12,393 bases of DNA from the NCBI GenBank assembly GCA_029259675.1, contig JAJDES010000025.1:1-12393 (forward strand), written 5' to 3'. The stretch is from Planctomycetota bacterium. Lineage in GTDB: Bacteria > Planctomycetota > UBA1135 > GCA-002686595. The notes under the pieces were generated by a model, which saw only the letters and a list, made by a program, of their open reading frames with translations, made no database searches and had not been told where the DNA came from. The position numbers and the translations under genes were made by a program. Positions 7,421 to 12,393 of the stretch are shown one piece after another; within the stretch, counting starts at the first letter, position 1, and the number at the start of each line of letters is the position of its first letter.

Positions 7421-8860
7421 TCAGTACTGCACACCGCCCACAAAGACTTCGTCATGCCCCGTCGGGTTGGCGAGGTAAACGCACAACATGCGGTTCTGTG
7501 CGGCATTCCAAGTGGCGTAGGCGTAGTCAACATCCGTACCGGGGTGCATGGAAATGTTTCCCGCAGCGCTCCAGGTACTTCCATCATCGCTCGAGTGTGA
7601 AGCTACCGCTGTATTGGGGTAGTCATCCGAACTCCAAACCAATCGATCGGCACGATCCACAGGCCTGGCCCTTGCGAAGCGCGGGAAATTAGATCCTGCA
7701 GTGGAAACAACACTTTCTGTCCAAGCACCGCCGCTGATATCGCGGCTGGCGACGTAACCATCGTTCGCAAAAGTGTCGTCGCGATCGTCACACCATGCCA
7801 GAACGATTTTGTCGCCCGCCAATTCCACAATCGGCTGATCCACATCGTCAACCATAGCGTCGTAGTTGCCCACCATTTGGGGGCCTTCCCAACTGTCGAT
7901 GCCGAAGTTGTCGGAAACATTGACCCAAAGTTGCTCGAGGTGCCTATCCGTCATTTCCTCAAGCCAAGCCACAACAACGGTCTCGTCGCGCAGCGCCACG
8001 GAGATTTCCTGATCCGCTTGCCAGGCGACAGAACTGACTTTGACGTCGTTGGCGAGCCAGCTCACGCCTCCGTTTACGCTGCGTTGATAATAGACTTCGT
8101 TGGTTCCCGTGCGGTCGTCTTGCCAAACCACCGCCAACTTCAAGTTGCGCTGCAGGGCGACGTCGATGGCATCCACATCGGCAACTCCCGGTCCGATGGA
8201 TGAGATGGCACTCGGCGCGACAAAGCTGGCGCCCATATTGACCGACCCGGTTATCACAAGTTCTTCCTTGCGATCGCTATTGCCCTGCACGGAAAGCACC
8301 AGATACACGAAGTGTTGTCCGGGCAGCTCACTATTCACAGCCATGCGCCAATCGCGAATCGGGTTGCCGCCGGCCGGATAACCCTTGTCGATGCGGGTCT
8401 CCCCTTCCCAGGTGGCGCCACCATTCTTAGAGACGTTGAGATAAAGATCTGTTGTGGGCGGAACCTCGCCCGCCCGCTCATCTTCCCAAACCACGTAGAT
8501 GGTGTTTTCCGCGATCCAAACGCTCTGTTCGCGCAAGCGTTTTTGGGATCCGGAGCTATCGCTATCGATGCGAACCGGCTGGCTCCAAAGCGCACCGGTC
8601 CCATCCGAGGTGCTGACGTAGACAGCCCAATCGGCTTCTTCCCTACGCACAAATGCGGTGGCCGAAAGATTCCCTTGGCTGAAGATGGAGGGATACAGCA
8701 CGCGGCCGGCATGCAATCCGGGCCCCGTTACTGCGGGCAAACTCCCATCAAGCCTTACGGGCGTTAATGACGTCTGCGCAGATTCCAAACTGGAAAGGCA
8801 AGCAAGAGCCAATCCAATCGCTAAGGCTTTTCGCCCACAGAAAGCATGCAATAAGGCCAT
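7421..8860 (-). CDS. Secreted Asp-box beta-propeller protein (sialidase-like / BNR repeats)
   Basis: This 479-residue protein begins with a signal peptide: a hydrophobic core at about residues 12-25, with cleavage plausible near Ala28. Cys21 after ALA gives a weak lipobox alternative. The rest is repetitive beta structure with Asp-box (S-x-D-x-G-x-x-W type) motifs: SKNGGATW at 144-151, SVNGGVSW at 261-268 and SSDDGSTW at 423-430, plus degenerate copies. A recurring W-x-D/E-D/E-R turn (WEDERAG near 125, WQDDRTG near 246, WCDDRDD near 356) marks successive blades. Asp-box propellers include sialidases and many non-enzymatic proteins. I see no RIP motif and cannot assign the arginine triad or nucleophile tyrosine of true sialidases, so catalysis is not supported. 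It is the only minus-strand gene in the window, convergent with the CRTAC1-like gene and divergent from the oxidase. The ATG at 8860 follows a C-rich stretch (ACCCTCCC) with no Shine-Dalgarno sequence. Confidence 0.88.
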   Translation of the reverse strand: MALLHAFCGRKALAIGLALACLSSLESAQTSLTPVRLDGSLPAVTGPGLHAGRVLYPSIFSQGNLSATAFVRREEADWAVYVSTSDGTGALWSQPVRIDSDSSGSQKRLREQSVWIAENTIYVVWEDERAGEVPPTTDLYLNVSKNGGATWEGETRIDKGYPAGGNPIRDWRMAVNSELPGQHFVYLVLSVQGNSDRKEELVITGSVNMGASFVAPSAISSIGPGVADVDAIDVALQRNLKLAVVWQDDRTGTNEVYYQRSVNGGVSWLANDVKVSSVAWQADQEISVALRDETVVVAWLEEMTDRHLEQLWVNVSDNFGIDSWEGPQMVGNYDAMVDDVDQPIVELAGDKIVLAWCDDRDDTFANDGYVASRDISGGAWTESVVSTAGSNFPRFARARPVDRADRLVWSSDDYPNTAVASHSSDDGSTWSAAGNISMHPGTDVDYAYATWNAAQNRMLCVYLANPTGHDEVFVGGVQY

Positions 8861-9056
8861 GGGAGGGTTGCCTGGAATGGCAGGCTACAGTTGGCATCAA
8901 CTTAGGAATGCGATTCCAAGGAAACGCACACATAACAGAACCACAACCATACAATAACATGTGCAAATAGGCTGGGGGAATGCGGGGCGGAATCAAGTCC
9001 CAAACCGAACCCCGGCCCCTGTGAATTCAGCCCCAGAGCCCAGGAGCCCACTTCCC
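8861..9056. promoter_or_regulatory. Divergent intergenic region, probable promoters for both flanking genes
   Basis: These 196 bases separate the starts of two divergent genes, so both promoters are expected here. The middle (about 8926-8970) is clearly richer in A/T than its surroundings. TACAAT at 8950-8955 on the + strand matches the -10 consensus in five of six positions and would give a leader of about 95 bases before the ATG at 9057. On the minus strand TAGCCT, 21 bases before the ATG at 8860, is a weaker -10-like box. I found no matching -35 boxes for either. Confidence 0.35.
9042..9046 (+). promoter_or_regulatory. Ribosome-binding site supporting the oxidase start at 9057
   Basis: AGGAG lies ten bases before the ATG at 9057. 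It is the best Shine-Dalgarno match at any gene start in the window. It favours 9057 over the in-frame GTG codons at 8961 and 9021. Confidence 0.45.
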
Positions 9057-10832
9057 ATGATCATCCTTACTGGGAATTTGATTCTTTCGTGCGCCCTCAC
9101 TTCGGCAGCACTTGCGAGCGGTCCATGGGCCGGCACGCCCACGGGCTTCCCGGCTGAGCTGCCGGCCCAATTGCAGAGCTCCAGCCAACCGGTGCAGGCA
9201 GTCCCAGAGCCGGAGGACCCTTCGAACGGCGGGACGCTTGCCGAGCATGGGGACGATCACGATGAAACGGTTATCGTTTTCTCCAATGGGCGTCTGAGTT
9301 GCTTGGAAAAGGAGTTCAACTCGAATTCCACGCCAATCGGCTTAGAGGCCGGCGAGCTTGGCTCCGGCGTCTTGGAACTTGTCGATGCCGTCGGGCTGCG
9401 ACATCCACTCCCGAACGAAAATCTAGATGTTGTTCCTGCACAGGATTCGATCGGAACTCTAAATCCAGCAGTCCACGGTCGCTGGGAGTCCAGCTTCGAA
9501 TTGCCCTTGATCGCCATTCATGCGGCGACCATGCCCACCGGCGAAGTCCTCTTGACTGGCTCGCGCAACGGCGTACCGGGTATTCATGCCGACTTGCTCG
9601 AGCCGCGCAAGATGAAGCTCACGGCGGTGGATCCGCCCGGCGTCTTCAACACCATTTGCTCGGGGCACACGCTGCTTGCAGACGGGCGCATCCTGGTTAT
9701 CGGCGGAACCAATTTGCCCGATAGTGAAGGTTGGAAGGAAGCCTTCCTATTTGACCCCTTCAGTCGCGAATGGACTCAGGTTCCCGACTATCGCGAAGGC
9801 CGCTGGTATCCGACCGCGATCGCCTTGGACGACAGTCGCGTGCTCACCATGTCGGGCTACTCAGACTTAAAAGGTCACGGAAAGCGCAACGAGGACATAG
9901 AAGTTTGGGATCCCCTGGGACCCGGCAACTGGGAGTTGATCAGCGAGCGCTTCCTGCATTGGTTCCCGCTCTTGCACGTCATGGGTCGCGGCCGCGTGTT
10001 CATGGCCGGCCCCGGCAAGAAGGGCATGTACTACGACGTCTTCAAGCACAAGTGGACGCTTGTGGATGAGCGCGTCATTCCCGCACGCTTCGAAGCGCCC
10101 TCAGTCCTAGTGCCCGGTTTCCCCGAGCGCGTCATGGTCATCGGCGGGCTCACCGGTGGGCAAAAGGGCGGCGGTATGCCGACCAAAACTGTCGAGATGA
10201 TCGACCTTGAGGAACCCAATCCCAAGTGGAAGCTCGTCGCCCCCATGCATCAACCGCGCATGGAACACGACGCCGTAATTCTGCCCGATGCAACCGTGTT
10301 GGCCCTGGGCGGCAAGCTCAACGAAGACCTGACGTCTCCGCAGCAAGCCGTGATGGTGCCCGAGATTTACGATCCCCTGGCCGACACATGGACCCGAGTG
10401 GCGCCGCACGCATTCCCGCGCGTTTACCACTCCACGACGATTTTGCTACCCGACGCGCGCGTGCTCGCGTCGGGCGGCGTGCTCTACGCTTCGGGCGAGA
10501 TTTACTCTCCGCCCTATCTGTTCCAACCCGGCAATCGACCCGAGATTGTCAACGCGCCCGAGACCCTTGCCTACGGTCGCCCCTTCTCGCTCAAGTTCAG
10601 CAGCGACACCGAAGACAACAAGGTGATCCTGATTCGCCTCTCCAGCGGCACCCATTCGGTCAATTTCGGTCAACGCTATGTCGAGCTGGGTGAAGGCGGT
10701 CCGAACTCCCCCTTCGAGTTGTACCCGCCGGCGGAACCGTGGGCTGCCCCTCCCGGCTTTTACATGCTGTTCGTCGTGGACCAACGCGGCGTCCCCTCCA
10801 TCTCGAAAATCGTTCAACTGCGCGAAGGCTGA
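9057..10832 (+). CDS. Secreted galactose-oxidase-like kelch protein, predicted AA5 copper-radical oxidase
   Basis: This protein has 591 residues from the ATG at 9057. The signal peptide ends ALA-SG near residue 20; its n-region lacks Lys/Arg, so GTG 9021 or GTG 8961 remain possible starts. After an acidic, low-complexity stretch (AEHGDDHDE near 62-70), the central part carries kelch-like blades (LPDGRVL-type strands such as LLADGRILVIGGTN). The end resembles the Ig-like C-terminal domain of galactose and glyoxal oxidases (IYSPPYLFQPGNRP, then SGTHSVNFGQRYVEL). Every active-site position of galactose oxidase has a candidate: Cys201 (ICSGH) and Tyr251 (RWYPT) for the Cys-Tyr cross-link (Cys228/Tyr272), axial Tyr457 and ligand His458 (RVYHS; Tyr495/His496), and His533 (THSVN; His581). 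The stacking Trp290 is not conserved; Tyr268-Ser269 occupy that place. Members of this family oxidise alcohols or aldehydes with oxygen to yield hydrogen peroxide. The substrate here is unknown; a non-galactose, glyoxal-oxidase or GlxA-like specificity is plausible. The motif match is strong; activity is inference. Confidence 0.9.
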   Translation: MIILTGNLILSCALTSAALASGPWAGTPTGFPAELPAQLQSSSQPVQAVPEPEDPSNGGTLAEHGDDHDETVIVFSNGRLSCLEKEFNSNSTPIGLEAGELGSGVLELVDAVGLRHPLPNENLDVVPAQDSIGTLNPAVHGRWESSFELPLIAIHAATMPTGEVLLTGSRNGVPGIHADLLEPRKMKLTAVDPPGVFNTICSGHTLLADGRILVIGGTNLPDSEGWKEAFLFDPFSREWTQVPDYREGRWYPTAIALDDSRVLTMSGYSDLKGHGKRNEDIEVWDPLGPGNWELISERFLHWFPLLHVMGRGRVFMAGPGKKGMYYDVFKHKWTLVDERVIPARFEAPSVLVPGFPERVMVIGGLTGGQKGGGMPTKTVEMIDLEEPNPKWKLVAPMHQPRMEHDAVILPDATVLALGGKLNEDLTSPQQAVMVPEIYDPLADTWTRVAPHAFPRVYHSTTILLPDARVLASGGVLYASGEIYSPPYLFQPGNRPEIVNAPETLAYGRPFSLKFSSDTEDNKVILIRLSSGTHSVNFGQRYVELGEGGPNSPFELYPPAEPWAAPPGFYMLFVVDQRGVPSISKIVQLREG

Positions 10833-10886
10833 GTTTCGACGCCGAAGTCGCGTCGTCCAGCCGGACGAAGCACTCGAGCGCCCGCT

Positions 10887-10908
10887 GCGAATTCAAGCAC
10901 TTGAACGC
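10887..10908 (+). terminator. Weak hairpin downstream of the oxidase gene
   Basis: TTCAAG (10892-10897) pairs with CTTGAA (10900-10905) around only two bases, which must open to form a real loop. GCG (10887-10889) and CGC (10906-10908) extend it across a two-base AA bulge. It lies about 55 bases after the oxidase stop, followed by CCCTTT rather than a proper T-tract. This is a low-confidence terminator. Confidence 0.2.
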
Positions 10909-10936
10909 TCCCTTTGGGCTCCTCCCAGGCTGCAGC

Positions 10937-10967
10937 GCCGGTGCCAAGCCCGGCCGGTGCCATGGCA
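10937..10967. repeat. Ten-base direct repeat overlapping a ten-base palindrome
   Basis: GCCGGTGCCA occurs at 10937-10946 and again at 10953-10962, with starts 16 bases apart. The second copy runs into the perfect palindrome TGCCATGGCA (10958-10967). It lies in the non-coding spacer upstream of the DUF1573 gene and could be an operator-like site. In GC-rich DNA, chance is also possible. Confidence 0.3.
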
Positions 10968-11197
10968 GAGTACGCGCACGCTCATTCGAGCCCGAAACCG
11001 TGTCGAGGCCCCCTCCCAGCCCCGTCAAAAGCAAAAAGCGACCTTTCCCAAGCAGGCCTTGACCCATCGCGGCCGACTGCCGAAAAGATGCGCAGGACCT
11101 CCTCCGCCGGACCCCTGCGCAATTGCCAAGAGCAATCGGGATCCGCGCCTCTAGGATGGCCCCTCACGCGTCCCCGGCCCGCTCGTAGCTCCCTCCC

Positions 11198-12393
11198 ATG
11201 CACGCCCAAGACTCATCCATCGCCATTAGCCCGACTAGGATCATCGTGAGAAGCTCCGCAATACGCCTCCTTCGGCTCCCATCTTGGACCGCCGTGCTCT
11301 GCGCCGCCGCACTCCTGACGAGCTGCGGAGCCTCCGATCCCGGAGCAGAGGAAGCTGTGCAGTCGAGCGACGGCAATCAAGCCAGTATCGAAGCCGAGCC
11401 GGAACCGACCAGTTGGCTCGCATACGAATCCGACGAAACCGACTTTGGAACGGTGTTCTTCGGCTCCGCCCGCAGCCATCGCTTTCCGATGGTCATCCAA
11501 GGTGAAGACCCGTTGATCATCAACGCCATTCAACGCAGTTGCGGTTGCACGGAAGGCAAGCTATTGGTGGTCGACGAGCAAGGCGTCGAGACGGAATTCG
11601 TTCCCGAACAGCCCTACGATCCCGGCACCAAATTTGTACTCGTCGCGACACTCAATACTGTCGGCAAGATGGGGCAACAGTCCCAGAACCTGCGCATCAT
11701 CCATGAGGATGGACGCGCGCCGAAGTTCACGATGCTCGGCAACATCGAGTCCTATCTCTTGGCCGACCCGCCCGGCATCGTTTTGAAGCACGTCAATCCC
11801 CTGAAGGGATCATCGGGTCAAACGCGCATCACCAGTCGCGACGCACGACCCTTCGGAGTTGAGATCCTGAAGAAAGTCCTACCGCCCGGCGAAGTGACCG
11901 TGGATTTTGATGCCGTCAATCCGGACGCGGACGGTCGCTCGAACACCTGGGACGTCACGCTCAACTTGCTGCCTGGAATCAGCAAAGGCGACCACCAGTA
12001 CAAATTGATTTTTGTCACGGACGTCGAGAACGAGCACGCTGCCATCATTAAGGAAGAGGGCAAGTTCCCCACCCACCGCAGCGACATCTGGGCCAAGGCC
12101 GAGGTCCGCAGCCTGATGGACGTGCGTCCCCAACGGCTGAGTTTCGGGGGCATCATCCCCGGCAGCCCGGTTTCCAAGACGGTCATCGTGCGCAATTTGG
12201 ACCCGGACTTTGAGTTCAAGCCCAAGGAGTACCGACTCCTGCGCCCCGGTGAAGGCGGCGTCGTCTCCTTCATCGACCACTGCAAGGTCAAGGCGCGCGA
12301 AACCGAACCGGGCGTCGCCTGGGAATTTGAACTAACGATTTCTAGGCCCGAAGAGGACGGTAACTTCGGTGGCGTGCTCATGATCCTGACCGG
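11198..12393 (+). CDS. DUF1573-domain lipoprotein (3' end outside window)
   Basis: 398 complete codons are visible and the frame is still open at the right edge. The N-terminus has a basic region (RIIVRSSAIRLLRLP), a hydrophobic core and the lipobox LTSC with Cys43, followed by an acidic low-complexity linker. From about residue 90 it matches DUF1573: FGTVFFGSARSHRFP, then the hallmark SCGCT with Cys115 and Cys117. A second related Ig-like unit begins near residue 307 (VRPQRLSFGGIIPG, then KTVIVRN). DUF1573 proteins are envelope proteins of unknown function, abundant in Planctomycetota and Bacteroidota. An in-frame stop at 11186 makes the ATG at 11198 the earliest start. GTG at 11246 is a serious alternative: AGGA at 11237-11240 lies five bases before it, and it would place the lipobox Cys at residue 27, a more typical signal length. 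The family call is firm; the start and C-terminus are open. Confidence 0.88.
   Translation, partial: MHAQDSSIAISPTRIIVRSSAIRLLRLPSWTAVLCAAALLTSCGASDPGAEEAVQSSDGNQASIEAEPEPTSWLAYESDETDFGTVFFGSARSHRFPMVIQGEDPLIINAIQRSCGCTEGKLLVVDEQGVETEFVPEQPYDPGTKFVLVATLNTVGKMGQQSQNLRIIHEDGRAPKFTMLGNIESYLLADPPGIVLKHVNPLKGSSGQTRITSRDARPFGVEILKKVLPPGEVTVDFDAVNPDADGRSNTWDVTLNLLPGISKGDHQYKLIFVTDVENEHAAIIKEEGKFPTHRSDIWAKAEVRSLMDVRPQRLSFGGIIPGSPVSKTVIVRNLDPDFEFKPKEYRLLRPGEGGVVSFIDHCKVKARETEPGVAWEFELTISRPEEDGNFGGVLMILT

Larger units (their letters stand above)
10833..11197. other. Intergenic spacer without a convincing gene
   Basis: These 365 bases contain only open frames with arginine/proline/serine-rich, non-conserved-looking translations. 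The stretch holds a few short hairpins (10837-10855: CGACGC paired with GCGTCG; 10892-10905: TTCAAG paired with CTTGAA) and a small direct repeat listed separately. No good -35/-10 pair was found. It probably holds the 3' end of the oxidase transcript and the promoter of the DUF1573 gene. Confidence 0.6.

Noticed and set aside
7255..7692. Plus-strand open frame of 145 codons across the convergent spacer
   Set aside because: It runs antisense into the Asp-box propeller gene and through the terminator hairpins, with a non-protein-like composition.
8961..9056. GTG 8961 as the start of the oxidase
   Set aside because: It places the hydrophobic signal core after 32 polar and proline-rich residues. 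ATG 9057 has an AGGAG site, although the lack of positive charge before its core keeps some doubt.
11059..11087. TTGACC at 11059-11064 as a -35 box for the DUF1573 gene
   Set aside because: The sequence 17 bases downstream is GAAAAG, which does not resemble a -10 element, and nearby spacings give nothing better.
10914..11249. Open frame of 111 codons in the spacer before the DUF1573 gene
   Set aside because: The translation is Pro/Ser/Arg/Ala-rich with no domain or secondary-structure pattern, and it overlaps the start of a well-supported gene in another frame.
1..12393. Mobile elements, CRISPR array, tRNA/rRNA or toxin-antitoxin genes
   Set aside because: I found no transposase, integrase, regularly spaced repeats, cloverleaf-like sequence or small paired genes on either strand.

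Overview
The window is a GC-rich bacterial chromosome segment with five complete or nearly complete secreted, lipoprotein or membrane proteins and one further lipoprotein cut by the right edge. No tRNA, rRNA, CRISPR array, transposase or phage gene was seen. The gene content is a two-component-propeller hybrid kinase, a TPR lipoprotein followed by a CRTAC1/UnbV lipoprotein, an Asp-box propeller, a galactose-oxidase-like protein and a DUF1573 lipoprotein. Together with generally weak Shine-Dalgarno signals, this resembles Planctomycetota-type genomes. Acidobacteriota or another lineage rich in secreted beta-propellers remains possible. The taxonomic guess is inference, because no marker gene is present.

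Layout. Bases 1-3816 (+) hold the C-terminal 1271 residues of a membrane hybrid histidine kinase: sensor propeller, Y_Y_Y-like domain, TM helix, two PAS domains, HisKA, HATPase and receiver. Its start lies left of the window. Bases 3908-5410 (+) encode a TPR lipoprotein. After one intervening base, bases 5412-7226 (+) encode an FG-GAP/VCBS repeat lipoprotein with an ASPIC/UnbV C-terminus. These two form a tight pair. A terminator-like hairpin with a T-tract lies at 7278-7318. Bases 7421-8860 (-) encode a secreted Asp-box (sialidase-like) propeller, convergent with the previous gene. A 196-base divergent spacer, relatively AT-rich in part, separates it from 9057-10832 (+), a secreted kelch/galactose-oxidase-like protein that appears to keep every copper and cofactor residue of the AA5 copper-radical oxidases. 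A 364-base spacer with no convincing gene follows. From 11198 to the right edge runs a DUF1573 lipoprotein.

How the genes may work together. The only clear functional unit is the TPR-CRTAC1 pair, probably two envelope lipoproteins made from one transcript. The kinase could sense an extracytoplasmic ligand through its propeller and pass phosphate to its own receiver, but no DNA-binding output is present here. The most notable item is the predicted copper-radical oxidase, which could make hydrogen peroxide and aldehydes outside the cytoplasm; its substrate is not readable from the sequence. I see no defence system or clearly new multi-gene system. The points worth a second look are the oxidase active site, the TPR-CRTAC1 coupling, and the start-codon contexts (a -10-like box exactly where a leaderless start would need it, and CCC-ATG at four starts).
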